Shown: piece after piece, positions 43,338 to 54,339 of the stretch
Numbering within the stretch: the first letter of the stretch is position 1
Layout: each line of letters opens with the position of its first letter
Assembly: GCF_030435805.1 (NCBI RefSeq)
Contig: NC_081295.1
Location: forward strand, 156,521,001 to 156,585,000
From: Mustela lutreola
Lineage: Eukaryota; Chordata; Mammalia; Carnivora; Mustelidae
Length of the DNA: 64,000 nucleotides
Reading direction: 5' to 3'
Made by a program: the position numbers and the translations under genes
Notes under the pieces: model-generated
What the model saw: the letters and a program-made list of their open reading frames with translations, nothing else
Database searches by the model: none
Told to the model about the DNA's origin: nothing

Positions 43338-44340
43338 ATGCTGCTTCAGTGTCAAGTTCCAGAAAAAGCCACGAATGTTTTATTTTCAACTGAAGCAATT
43401 TGGGGAATTTTTGTTCTCTTTCAAACTGGCATTGGATTTACGGGCAACTTGCTGCCATTCATTATATATATGTACATTTTATTCATTCAGCCTTATCAGA
43501 AAAAGTCATTAGATGTGATTCTCACTCACCTAACTTTGGCTGATGTTAGGGACCCCGTATATGATGACATCCTTTGGAATTAGAAATATATTGGAGGACA
43601 TTGGTTGTAAAGCAGTGACATGGAGGGCTTGTATTTGTACTTCTTCGCTACTAAGTCCATCTCAGGCCATTATTATCAGTCCCGCTCATTCCAGGTGGGC
43701 ACGGTTCAAGCCCAGAATCTTCACACACATTCTGCCCTTGTTCATTCATTTCCTGGATAAGCAATAGCTAATCAACATGTGGGTGATTTTAAGTTCTCCT
43801 GCTACTGGCACTTCCACTGATCTTGGACTTGTGTATTCTCTGATGTTCTGTGAAATAAGACAACTCACATACCATTATGCAGTGTTATCTCAAAGTGTCA
43901 TGTTTATGCACGATTTCTTCTTTTTGTTCTTCATGATTTGGACCAGTTTCTGTATGGCGACTGTCCTGTTCAGGCATCACAAGACAGCCATGCTTATCCA
44001 CAGTCCCAGCCTCTCTCCACAGTCTTTTCCAGAGACAAAAAGCCGCCCGTACTGTCCTCTTGCTAGTGAGCTGCTTTGTTTTCTTCTATGGGACTAACTC
44101 GGGTCTTTCCATTCATATGGGCTCTGTATATGAGAAAAACCTGATGCCAGAGAACATCACTGGTTTTCATTCATCTTGCTACCCAACTGTGTGTGCCGTG
44201 GTGTTGATTAAATATGATAATAGAGTTTCCAGATCTACCTGTGCCATTTCATATATGATCATTTCTGCTTGCTTACAATGGAGATTTCTCTTGCATCTAA
44301 AAAATACTGATAAAAATGATTTTAATTGCAGGAGAGCATG
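43338..44340 (+). pseudogene. VN1R10P: Vomeronasal type-1 receptor pseudogene
   Basis: The plus strand encodes, in order across all three frames, parts of a V1R pheromone receptor: TM1 (WGIFVLFQTGIGFTGNLLPF), the QPYQKKSLDVILTHLTLAD loop and TM2, the CICTSSLLSPSQAIIISPAHSRW segment in two pieces of TM3 and loop 2, TM5 (FFFLFFMIWTSFCMATVLF), then RHHKTAMLIHSPSLSPQSFPE and TM6-TM7 ('HSSCYPTVCAVVLI'). The reading frame changes at least twice (near 43540-43590 and near 44060-44100), and a stop follows 'HFLDKQ' near 43766. So the gene is dead. Position next to POM121L2 fits VN1R10P, which is also a pseudogene in human. The family call is strong; the exact orthologue is by gene order. Confidence 0.9.
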
Positions 44341-44898
44341 GTTGTAGAATCCTTATGACTGCAGACAGTAGTCCTGATTACCCCTAGATAAAAATTTGGA
44401 AACTATTAATCCCTTTAGAGTCAATCTACGAAAGTCTCATCAAGAATAAAAGAGCACATTGTAGATGAATACATACAAAATAATGTCCATAGAAATTCTA
44501 GCAACAGAAACTACATCAATAAAAAATTCTAATGTAGTAAAAATTTTAAAAATGTCACCACGTGGTAAAATCAAATTGAGGGTCTATGAATTCAAGCCCT
44601 GCACTGGGCTCCATGCATGAGGCCTACCCAACAAAGCGAAAAGAAGTTAGGGTGATGGTTCCTTTTCAGAGAAAAGGGACTGACAGGTAGACAGTGGTTG
44701 TCTCTGAGGTGTTGGCAGTATTTTACTTCTTGAACTAGATAGAGCTTACTTGTGGGTTTTCTGTGTGGAAATTTATTGACCTACATTCTTATGATGTGTG
44801 TGACTTAAAAAGTAATAAATCCACTCTTTTAAAAGCTTGAGAGTGTTATAAATCAATATGTATGCTCTTAATCAGTTCTGTAAGAGCTCACGCTAGAA
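44341..44898. other. No gene recognised; possible SINE scrap
   Basis: AT-rich. A short CAN-SINE-like scrap at about 44577-44640 ('gaattcaagccctgcactgg'). Confidence 0.4.
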
Positions 44899-45012
44899 GG
44901 ACACCTGGTTGACTTAGTTGGAAGAACCTGTGACTCTTCATCTTGGGGTCATGAGTTTGAGCCCCATATTGGGTATAGAGATGACTTAAATAACATTTAA
45001 AAAGAAAAAAAA
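44899..45012 (+). mobile_element. CAN-SINE, short form
   Basis: Plus-strand diverged element: 'ggacacctggttgacttagt', 'catgagtttgagccccatat' and an A-rich tail. Confidence 0.85.
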
Positions 45013-45479
45013 GAATTCATATTAGAAAATGACAATAAGTAACATTAAAGAGGCCCAAGGGACGCACAGAAAAAGAGCCTAGAAGGAAAAGAACATAGAG
45101 CAGCTCAGCATGATATGTCTCTAGAGCGCTTACTCGGGGAGGCAAAATTGCACTTCTGTTTTGGCAGCTGCTACCTTGAGGCAAAGTGACATCATTGGGA
45201 GCCCCTCAAAATGGAGGACAACCTATATTATCACCATGTGTCCCCCCAGTGTGTCCTCAGATTAATGATGACCTAGAGAGAAAACTCAACCCTCACTCCC
45301 AGTGAACTGCAGGGAAAATGCTCTGGTCCCTTGGGAAAGCTGTGGGGTAAAAGAAATGGAAAACATTTCTGGTCCTTAGAAGCCAGAGCCCCACAGTGCA
45401 CCTCTGAGTTGATGGGCATCCTGGATGCATTTCCTGAGTAGTTCAGGGAGCCCTAAGTCCCAAATGTAGTTTGAGCTTT
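45013..45479. other. No gene recognised
   Basis: Nothing identifiable. Confidence 0.4.
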
Positions 45480-45830
45480 GTATTACTCATTTCTCTAACA
45501 ACTCCAAATTCAGTGGTTTAGAAAAAACAACATTATCTCGTGGTGTCTAGAGGTCAGAAATTGAGGAATGTCTTATCTGGGTAGTTCCAGCTTATGGTTT
45601 CTCACGAGGTTGCAAACAAGAAGACAGCTAGAGCTCTAGTCATCTCAGTGTTTCACGGTGGCTGGAGGATCCTGGGCCCAGGGCTCCAGGAGGTGTTGGC
45701 AGGAAGTCTCGCTTCCTCATGACCTCTGCCCCCCATAGGCGGCTCCAGGCTTAGCAACTGGCTTCCCATTGAGCCAGATCCATCACATAAGTTTGGTCAC
45801 AAAAGACCATCCCTGATACAGTGACCTAGA
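45480..45830 (-). mobile_element. Probable MLT1-type (ERVL-MaLR) LTR fossil
   Basis: Reads like the antisense strand of an old MaLR LTR: 'tattactcatttctctaaca', 'agaggtcagaaattgaggaa', then 'tggctggaggatcctgggcc'. A solitary ancient remnant without coding parts. Family assignment is tentative. Confidence 0.35.
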
Positions 45831-46012
45831 GAGCTGTGCAAGGGCATGAATATCAAGAGGTAAAGATCATTGGCAGTCACCTTTGAGGCTTCCTCCAGAG
45901 CCTGGCCTCTGGCCACCAAGGATCTACGTCTGTTCCCTATGCAAAACACACTCACCATTTCTCAAGAGGCCCTGGAGGTCTCAGAATATAACATTTAAAT
46001 CATATGGGCCTG

Positions 46013-46100
46013 GGGTCGCCTGCTCCCCTCCCCCCTCTCTGCCTGCCTCTCTATTTGTGATCTCTCTGTCAAAATAAATAAACAAAATCTTAAAAAAATA
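46013..46100 (+). mobile_element. CAN-SINE, 5'-truncated
   Basis: 3' part only: 'ctctctgcctgcctctctat', 'gtcaaaataaataaacaaaa' and a short A tail. Confidence 0.8.
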
Positions 46101-46119
46101 ATCACAAGTAGATAATAAA

Positions 46120-46429
46120 TTTGAAAATCCTTTTACTGGAAGATGTAACAGAAGTAAATACAGAGTTTGTCACCTCCTTCTCTGTAAGACCACCTCAGCT
46201 GGAGGAATACTCCAACGGTTCCTTTATTGGACACCCTGGATAGAAAGAATTTTACAGTTCCCAGAACTTCAGGTTGGTAGAAACTTTTGAAAACTGTCTT
46301 CCGGGAGACAGCATAATTTCAAGGAAAGCTGGGGAAGAGGAATCCAAAGATGAAATGAAAGATCTAGGAACTCGTTTATGCTTTTGTCATAGCCTAATGA
46401 ATAAAACTTGGCACGAGGGAAGCAGGCAT
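46120..46429 (-). repeat. 3' flank of initiator tRNA-Met unit, duplicated
   Basis: 'ctggaagatgtaac', 'gtttgtcacctcc' and 'ccacctcagctggagga' also occur, diverged, at 53165-53285 and in part at 23945-24010. The three blocks all lie 3' of an initiator tRNA-Met or its remnant. No gene here. Confidence 0.65.
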
Positions 46430-46433
46430 AAAA
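46430..46433 (-). terminator. Pol III T-run after initiator tRNA-Met
   Basis: TTTT on the minus strand, 6 bases after the tRNA end. Confidence 0.7.
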
Positions 46434-46439
46434 GGCTCT

Positions 46440-46511
46440 TAGCAGAGGATGGTTTCGATCCATCGACCTCTGGGTTATGGGCCCAGCACGCTTCCGCTGC
46501 GCCACTCTGCT
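46440..46511 (-). tRNA. Initiator tRNA-Met (CAT)
   Basis: 72-base minus-strand gene starting AGCAGAGTGGCGCAGCGGAA and ending CTCTGCTA. It has the eukaryotic initiator marks: A1-U72 first pair, three G-C pairs in the anticodon stem next to loop CCATAAC (GGG/CCC), and the A54/A60-type T loop ATCGAAA in place of TTCGAAA. Anticodon CAT. Every stem pairs and it agrees with mammalian initiator tRNA-Met throughout. The T-run terminator is 6 bases away. Very likely functional. Related decayed units lie at 24152 and about 53591. Confidence 0.98.
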
Positions 46512-47280
46512 TGTGTCCTCTAGTTCCCTGTTTTGTTTATTAATGATGAGGATGACGTTTTCCATGTTGGGAAAATGATCCTCTTCCCCTAACTCTTTCT
46601 CTTCTCATGGGTTTGGTCACCCTCCTCTCCCCGTGCGGGAGAACCGCTCCCTCACGACCAGGTGGCCAAGGGCCGTCCGCCCCGGGGGGCTGCGCTTTTC
46701 CAACCTGTCAAAAGAGTGTCCAAGCTCGGGAACTTTTTTTTTTTTTCTTTTAATTTTATTAGCTTTCTGGAGCGGCTCTTTGCTCAGAGAGCCGAGGATG
46801 AGCGAGCCGAGAAAAACCCGGTAGAGCCTTTTTGGACGGAATCCGAGCAGCCGGAGACGACCCTGAACCACCATCAATGAGAGCGGAATCGTGTTGACCG
46901 CAGCGCTTGCTTCCTCTCCAAAAGTCTCAAGGACAATTGTTTGGATCTTTAAAAAAAAGTTTTGTATTTGCTTGCAAGGCCGCAGACTTCCACAAGGACG
47001 ATGCGCCCGGAATAAAGGGAATGAACCCAACTTACAGCTCAAGTGATTACATGGTGGCCGCAATGTCAGTTGGACCTCGTTTGCAGGCGTTGTGACACAG
47101 AGAGAGAGAAAAAAAATAAGAGACTAATAAAGACAGGGGCTTCCATCTCTTGTGGCTTTTATGGGAGAACAGAACTCGTTGGGACGTCCCCGAACACCAG
47201 CCCCCGTTTGTCCCTGCGTCTGTGAGGACGCTCGGTGCTAGGGCCGGTCTGCACCGCTGTGAACCTCTTCTCTTTACCAA
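46512..47280. other. No gene recognised
   Basis: Rising GC content towards the CpG island; a T-run at 46734-46746. Short frames on both strands, none with a domain. Confidence 0.4.
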
Positions 47281-47905
47281 GGTCAACTCGCGGATGCGGC
47301 GCGTCGGGGAGCTCGCTCAGCCGCACGGCTAGGCCGTGGCTTGCACGCTGGTGTCTGCCTTCGCTCCGTTTCCCCGTCCGCGGTTACAGTGAGGGAGCGG
47401 CCTCTGCGGCGTTTTACTCTGGGAAAGAGTGGCGAGCGCCGCGGCGGGCCCAGGCGACCATCCGGCCCCGATTCCCCGCCGCGCGCAAAGCCCTTGGGGC
47501 GCACGCTGCCCTTTCCCGGGGCGCGCACCGCACAGCGCAGCGGGCGCAGGCGGGTGGGGGACGTCGCGCACTGCCCTTCCCGGGACGGAGCTGGGCGCAC
47601 GCGGCCTTTCTACAGGCAGATCTGGGGCGCACGCGGCCCTTTCCCGGGCAGAGCCGGGGCGCGCACCCCTCTCTCGCGCGCCCCGCTCCTGCTGCTCCGG
47701 CCGCGGCCTCCGGAGCCGGGCAGCTCCCAGACTCCAGCGTCCCCTCGCGGAGACAGACGGAGAAACATCGCTCGTCACTTCGGCCCATTTCAGGTTTCCC
47801 TCGCTTCCAGGGAGGCCCTCGTTTGGGCCTTCTTACCGCGGTCGGGGTGGGACGGAGCTTCCGTTGGCGCAGATTTCCTCAGGCCAAGACGGGGACGAGG
47901 GTGAT
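47281..47905. promoter_or_regulatory. CpG island with internal minisatellite
   Basis: Very CG-dense block about 0.8 kb from the initiator tRNA-Met. Long overlapping frames on both strands (for example 47235-47909, +) reflect composition. It may be the promoter of an unannotated transcript; direction unknown. Confidence 0.6.
47496..47690. repeat. GC-rich minisatellite, ~31-base units
   Basis: Units of 30-32 bases share the pattern g(g)ggcgcacgcggccctttcccggg(c/a)(a/g)gagct. Starts at about 47496, 47563, 47593, 47624 and 47656. The first and second units are separated by about 40 unrelated bases. Confidence 0.8.
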
Positions 47906-48954
47906 GTGAAATTCAGGTTTGTTTCCCCAGACTGCACGTGAAGAAGGAGGAAGCCCAGAGGCAGGAATCAGACCTGTTCCCCTTAAGTCCCCAGGGATAC
48001 TCGGGATCCAAGACAAAACGTGATTCCTCCTCTCGGGCCTTTACCCTCCAAGATCTACCTCATCCCGTGGAGATGCCGCCGTCTTCAAAAGATGCTGTAT
48101 TCTCGCAAAGAGCAGTTATTACAATATTTCTGACTGCAACCCGGAGTCAGAAATATATTTTAAATCACAGCTTAATACCGTACGAAAACAAGTATGTGTC
48201 TCTATAGAGAGTATATTTAACTGCATCCATCTAGAGAGAGAAACCGAACTTCACCACGCAACATTTTACTATGGGGTCCATTCTGATATTTTCTGTTCCT
48301 ATTGTATTCTATTTCATTTATTCAAATACCAGCCTTGACCTTTTTCCAAAATATTGACTTTACACTCATTCACTTCTGAGACACAGGATGGACTGAAAAA
48401 CACTGTCGCCTTTATAATGGTATCAGAAATGCCTTGTCCTCTGGGGTGGGATAATGGAGTGGAAGACAGTGACCTTTTCCTGAGGGCGGGACCAGCAGTC
48501 AAAGAATTAAGGAAAAGTTTGGTTTCCACCAGCTTTTCTTTTTGGTATAGCACAGTAACCGTGTTAACTCTCTGAGAGTCTATACCCTGTGTGCCTCTCT
48601 GTGTGTTTATTCCTCAGTGGGTAAAGGAATATTGCACATTCTAAAGAAGTCCTCTCTGGTTCAGCTTTTTCCACCTCTGTCCTGTTTGTGAGGTGCTTTC
48701 TTTTCCCCTTCATCTCCTGAAGGATTTTTGCATCCATGGTTCCCTCTACTTAGAGAATTCTTACCTCATATATCTATAGGATTTACCCCCCCACCATGCC
48801 TTCTTCAAGCTTTTGTGCAAATGGCAGGATCAATAAACCCAAAGGCTTTGGATAGATGCCACCCACCCTCCATTTTCTGTGAATACCTTAAAGATGCTTG
48901 TGTATTAATTTCCCTCACACTTTCCCTAGGATGAGTACTTCTCATCTTCGGTTA
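47906..48954. other. No gene recognised
   Basis: Unassigned. Positions 48600-48950 may be antisense L2 or L1 debris. Confidence 0.35.
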
Positions 48955-51050
48955 CTCTGTGTGTATGTGTCATTCTATCACTCTGTCACTTTGTTGTAAG
49001 TGTAAATTTGTGTAACCACCACTGCAACCAAGATACGAAACCACTGTGTTACCACAAATAATCTCTCTTATGCTCTCTCCATACTGACACCCACCCGCTG
49101 CTCCCTACCATCCTTCACTTCTGGTCACCACCCATCTCTTTTTCCTCTCTGGAATGTCATTTTGAGACTGAAATATATACACGAATCTCAAAAAGTATGT
49201 GACCTTTTAAGATTGGCTTTTTTCATCTAGCACAGGGCCCTTGAGATCCATCTAAATGGTTGTGTATATCACTGGTTCACTCCTGGTTTTTACTGCTGAG
49301 CTGTATTTCATGGACTAGATACCACAGTTGGTGTAAGCAGTCACCCGCTGAGGGACCTGTTGGTTGTTTCGAGTTTGGGCCATTACAAATAAGGTATCTC
49401 TGAAGAATAGTGCCTGGTTTTTCTGTGGCCTAAGTTTTCATTGTTCTGGGATGGATGCCAGGCAGTGGAATTGCTGGATCGTAGAATGAGTATTGTGTGT
49501 AGTTTCTTCAAGAAACTGCCAAACTGCTTTCCCGAGGGGTTGCACCATCTCCCATTCCCATCAGCCATGGGCGACAGATGCAGAGTCGCTCTGTTGTATC
49601 CAGCCATAGGCAGTGTCAAACAAGGCTTATTCATTTGGATGCCTGGTGGCTCAGTTGGTTAAGCATCTGCCTTCAGCTTGGGTCATGATCCTAGGGTCCT
49701 AGGATTGAGCCCCATATTGGGGCTCCCTGCTCAGTGGGGAGTCTGATTCTCCCTTTGCCTGCTTGCTCTGTCTACTTGTGCTCTCTATCTCTCCGTCAAA
49801 TAATAAAATATTTTTTTAATTGTTCTTTTACCTCTTCGAACAGATGTGCAGTGATACCTCATTATGGTCTTAATTCCCATTTCCTACCTGAGTAGTATTA
49901 TTGCATATCTTTTCATGTGCTGTTTGTATATCCTCTTTGGTGAAATGTCTCTTCGTGTCTTTTGTCCATTTTCCAACTGTTGTTTTAATGTTGAGTTTTG
50001 AGAGTTCGTTGTATATTCTACTGTGAGTCTTTTGCCAGATGTGTGGTTTACAAACATTTTCTCCCAACTGTAACTTACCTTTTTACCCTCTTAAGAGGGT
50101 CCTTTGCAGAGCAAAAGTTGTTGATTTTAATGAGATTCAGTTGGTCAAATTTGTCTTTTATGGGTGTGTTTTTGGTGTCATGTCTACAATTCTCCGAGCT
50201 GAGGTCCTCCAAATTTTCTCATTTTTTTCCCTAGAAGTTGTATACATTTATGTTTTACTTTCAATCTATCATTTCCAGTTAATTTTTTAATAGAGTGTGA
50301 AGTTTAAGTTGAAATTAATGCCTTTTTTTCTTTTTTGTCTAGGGATATCAAATTTCTCCACCACCATTTTTTTTGAAAAGACTAAGATTTCCTCCCTCTA
50401 CTAAATTGCTTTTGTACTTTTGTCAGAAATAACTTGGCTGTAATGTATTCGGTGATTTTGGGGTTCTCAGTACTGTCTCACTGACTTGCATGTCTATCCT
50501 TCTGCCAATAATGTACAGTCTTTATTACTGTCTGTCAAACATCTTGAAATAACAAGAGTGATTTCTTCCACTTTCTCTTTTTCTCAAAATTTGTCTTAGT
50601 TATTCTAACTCATTTACCTTTCCATATAGATTTTAGAATAGTGAGGTTCATATCTACAAAAATAACTCACCTGGATTTTGATAGGAATTTTGTTCAACCT
50701 GTATCTAACTTTGAGAAGACTTGACCTATCTGAGTCTTCAGTCAGTGGACACAAAATGTCTATTTGTTTAGGTCCTCAATTTCTTTCATCAGCCTTTTGT
50801 GGTTTTGTATTTTTCAGCACGTCCATGTTCCAGTAGATTTGCTTCTAAGTTATCTTTTTAAGCGATGTATGTGGAACTGTATTTTAGTTCTGGTGCCCAC
50901 GTGTTTATTGCTGGTGTCCAGAAATACAATTGATTTTTGTATTTTGATCTTGTGTTCTGTGACTTTGCTGAGCACACATAATTGTTCTAAGAGGATTTTG
51001 TTTGTTTTTGGTTCCTTGGGATTTTCTATGTAAGCCATCATACCGTCTTC
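48955..51050 (-). mobile_element. L1M 3'-end segment, antisense
   Basis: About 2 kb of antisense L1. It begins with 3'-UTR text ('caccactgcaaccaagatac'), then 'ggaattgctggatcgtagaa', 'aactgccaaactgctttccc', 'tcatgtgctgtttgtatatc', 'tcttttgtccattttccaac' and 'gtggtttacaaacattttct'. The CAN-SINE at 49637 is inserted in it. No intact frame. Confidence 0.9.
49637..49809 (+). mobile_element. CAN-SINE inserted in L1
   Basis: Plus-strand element with head ggatgcctggtggctcagtt, CT-rich body and a short A tail, nested in the antisense L1. Confidence 0.92.
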
Positions 51051-51697
51051 AAAGGGAATGGGAAGTACAATCCTTAGCCAGAGAGGGAGGGCAAATGTAT
51101 GTTTCTAGAGAAAAATACAATCCACTGAGCAGTCTGCACCACCAACTCACAATTGGCCCAGACTGTGGAAACGTGACCCTGTGTTTCTGGGGATGCTGAG
51201 TATTTCACCTAAGACCTTACTACAGTGTCTGTCAAGTAACACAGTACCCTTTGTCTTATATTAGAATGTGACATCACCAGGACTTGGCAGACAGATCTCC
51301 CCATCTGCCAAGAAGCTCAGTTGTGAGTGTGAAGGACTGAAAAGCTAAAGGTCCCAGGTTTTGACACAGTGAACACTTCACTCAATAAATATCGTTTCCA
51401 GATCCTTTTCAAAAACACCCTGGAGGGATAGCTGGAGGGATAGCTTTCTTATACTCCTTGGACTGTAAGCCTTTGTACTGTGGTCCTGGGGAAATCTTTA
51501 TCAAGAAGCACTGAAGTCCTTTTCTGCTTGGAAGAGAATAGCAGATCTCAGCTACTTTGGCTTAAGGTTGCAGGTGACTGACTTTTTGGTGTTTTCTTAC
51601 TTTAGACAGATAGAAGTTGTCAAAGTGGATCCCAAATTTCTTTTTTTGAAAGATAAAACTGAACAATCCTCTGATCCAGGGAAGGCAAGGACCACAG
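51051..51697. other. No gene recognised
   Basis: Includes a 12-base tandem repeat (tggagggatagc) near 51421. Nothing else identifiable. Confidence 0.4.
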
Positions 51698-51770
51698 TGC
51701 CTAGACAGGGACTTGAACCCTGGACCCTCAGATTAAAAGTCTGATGTTCTGCCAACTGAGCTACCCAGGC
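51698..51770 (-). tRNA. tRNA-Lys (TTT)-like
   Basis: 73 bases on the minus strand: acceptor GCCTGGG/TCTAGGC (pairs with G-U), anticodon arm CAGAC-TTTTAAT-CTGAG with anticodon TTT, and T arm CAGGG-TTCAAGT-CCCTG, which is complete with a good B box. The D stem has one mismatch (GCTC against GAAC where GAGC is usual), and the D loop reads GGCAGAAC instead of GGTAGAGC, weakening the A box. The nearest T-run is about 40 bases downstream. It could be a weak tRNA-Lys-TTT gene or a recent pseudogene. It is not a CAN-SINE: there is no SINE body. Confidence 0.72.
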
Positions 51771-51959
51771 TCCAGAGAGGGCTTCTCTTCCAGGCACATA
51801 AATAGGATCGGGCTTAATAGCGTGGCAGATTCATCCTTGCATCCAGGAAAGGCAACTGAGCAGGTGTTTAACCTCTATAGTCAATGCACCCAGCCCTTGT
51901 TTATGTTTTCTGTAGGTAGGTAGAGAAGGAATGTAAATGGCATCAAGAAAACAATCCTT

Positions 51960-52137
51960 GGGGCACCTGGGTGGCTCAGTGGGTTGAGTCTCTGCCTTCA
52001 GCTCAGGTCATGATCTCAGGGTCCTGGAATCAAGCCCCACATCGGGCTCTCTTCTCAGTGGGGAGACTTCTTCCCCCTCTCTCTGTCTACTTGTGGTCTC
52101 TCTGTCAAATAAATAAATAAAATCTTAAAAAAATAAA
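51960..52137 (+). mobile_element. CAN-SINE
   Basis: Full-length plus-strand element: ggggcacctgggtggctcag head and aaataaataaaatctt tail. Confidence 0.95.
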
Positions 52138-52909
52138 AGGAAAGAAAACCCTTATTTTGGTACTTGTAGAAAGGGAAAATAAACAGAAGAAACCAACCAA
52201 TGGCTCCCAATAAATATTTATGGAATGCGTAGTGAAATCTGTCAGCTCTCATTTACTGGGCACCAAGAAACACCAAAAAGGAAACACAGAGGAACAAAGA
52301 AACAACAAAAATATAAATGAATAATAAAAAACAAGAGAAGAAACATGGAAAGCAACCAATGGAGAACAATGGTAAGAATCTGCCAAATTTGGTAACATCT
52401 ACCAATTTTTTTCTTGGTGCAAGAAAAAAGCAAGACATTAAAAAGGAAGGGAGATGTCTGGTGACCATGAATGGCCCAATGTTGCACATTTCACTGATGT
52501 TCTGAACCCCTAAGAGAATTTTTACAACTTGATATTCCCTCTTACAATTTTCCCTGGACACGTAGCGCTTTTCTTCACATGTTCAAATTCTTCTGAAGGG
52601 TATTGTGACTTGTATCAAAGGAATCTAAAAAGCTCAATAATTTAATACTTAGCAATATCCATTGAGAGAGAGGGAGGGAGATAGAGACAGAGGGAGACCC
52701 CTTCTTTAATCTTCTGTGGAAGATTTCGCATTGATCCTTTATCTCCTTGAATTTGTATTTCCATTCCGTGTCTCTCATAGATTTTTTTTATCTCAATACC
52801 GTCATTTTGTATTTAGTCTTTCTCGATATTCCTACCATACTTTTACGTATCCAATATAAGTATAAACATTAAAATCTGACGTTATTTCCTGTGACCCCAA
52901 ATCTATGTT
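52138..52909. other. No gene recognised
   Basis: AT-rich with low-complexity purine runs near 52660-52700. No gene. Confidence 0.4.
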
Positions 52910-52926
52910 AAGAATACTTCTTATGG

Positions 52927-53107
52927 TGGCACCTGAGTGGCTCAGTGGGATAAAGCCTTTGCCTTTGGCTCAGGTCATGATCCTGGAGTCTTGGGATTGA
53001 GCCCCTCGCCAGGCTCTCTGCTGCTCAGGGAGCCCGCTTCCTCCTCTCTCCCTGCCTGCCTCTCTGCCTACTTGTGATCTCTGTCAAATAAATAAATCAA
53101 ATCTTTA
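52927..53107 (+). mobile_element. CAN-SINE with perfect target-site duplication
   Basis: Plus-strand element flanked by a perfect 17-base duplication aagaatacttcttatgg (52910-52926 and 53108-53124). Confidence 0.97.
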
Positions 53108-53159
53108 AAGAATACTTCTTATGGATTGGGTTGTATTTGCATCTACCTGTAGTGCAAAG

Positions 53160-53590
53160 TAATAGATAATTTGAAGACCCTCTTTCCTGGAAGATGTAAT
53201 GGATGTGAATGTAGAATTTGTTTTCCCCCAGTTACGGCCCCCACAATGAAATTCCATAAGAGGCCACCTCAGCTGAAGGAGGCATCTGACTCAGTATTTC
53301 CAATTGTTCCCACATTGGAAATCCACAAGGACAGCGTTTCCACAAATCCAGGCCAATGTGCCACAGTCAGATGAGTCTTCGTTTACAGAAATGTCTTAAT
53401 TTACCAGAAGGGTGAGATTTTTCTGAGGAAAGTGAGAATGTGGGATTTAGAGCTGTACTTCCCTGGCAGACTGATTCTCAGAAGGTGAATTTTCTGTCAC
53501 CCTTTTTAATTAAATAGGAAAGATCTAGAAGTAGATTTAGTTAAACTGTTTGGATAGAGTTCAGCAGAAGTTGCTTATAAAACTGACGGT
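53160..53590 (-). repeat. Diverged copy of the initiator tRNA-Met 3' flank
   Basis: Shares with 46120-46240 the series 'ctggaagatgtaa', 'gaatttgtt' and 'ccacctcagctg(a)agga'. The related tRNA remnant follows at 53591. Confidence 0.6.
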
Positions 53591-53653
53591 CAAGGACGGC
53601 TTTGACTTGTTGATCTCTAGACCCCAAGGCAGGTATATCCTCGCTAACATGCG
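53591..53653 (-). pseudogene. Relic of an initiator tRNA-Met gene
   Basis: Aligns to the plus-strand image of the intact gene at 46440: aaggacggctttgacttg and tgatctctag correspond to gaggatggtttcgatcca and cgacctctgg, with most differences C-T transitions. The right half, including the anticodon, is barely alignable. The call leans on the related flank at 53160-53290. Confidence 0.45.
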
Positions 53654-54339
53654 ATTCCAGTATCATGATTAGTGTTTCTAGTGTGAAAGTGATTTCATTC
53701 CTTTCCCTGAGTCTTTTTCCTTCGTCCTTCCTTGTTCATTTCTTCTCCCTTTCCTCACTCAGCCTCTTGAAACCCAGTCCCCTTGAAAAGCAGGTGGTTC
53801 CAGTAGCTCCTCCAAGTTCATGCCTTCCCGATCCACCCAGGATGCAGATCCCGAACCCGCTTCCTAAAGCCCATATGGCCCCAGAATGGTCCAGGAATTG
53901 CATGGCCCTGTGCCCCGTGAGAGCTGCACTCTGCACACACCTGACTGGAGGCTGTAAAATACTGCCCACCAAATCCGGATTTGAAATCTCTCCAGTGCAT
54001 TTCCCCAATCCTCTGATGGAGACTGTGACAGAGAGGCTGGAGCGCACAGGGACAGTGAGATTCCTGTTGTCACATGTCCTCTCCTGCTTTCCCACTTGGC
54101 AGGGCTGGCTGCCCTCGAATTCCTGCCTCCTTTCCCGTTTGCCAGTCCCTACTTGTTCTTTGGATCTCAGTTCCCACGTTACCCATGACCTCCTGCTAGA
54201 AGCTTTTGCTGCCTCCTCAAAACCAGCTTTTGAAGCTCCTGGAATATCCCAGGATTCCTGAGATTGTCTCAGTTTGATGAATAGCACTTATTGCGTGTCA
54301 TATTATCACTCTTGTATGTTCCCTTCCTGACCGTTAGCA
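53654..54339 (+). mobile_element. Probable L2 LINE debris
   Basis: From about 53900 the text resembles a decayed L2 ('gacctcctgctagaagcttt', 'gaatagcacttattgcgtg'). Positions 53654-53900 are unassigned. An open frame at 53665-54261 (+) has no recognisable domain. Confidence 0.4.

Noticed and set aside
47235-47909. 224-codon and overlapping frames in the CpG island
   Set aside because: Composition-driven; part of the apparent protein repeat is the minisatellite translated.
53665-54261. 198-codon open frame (+)
   Set aside because: Overlaps L2-like text, has no domain, and an equally long frame lies opposite.
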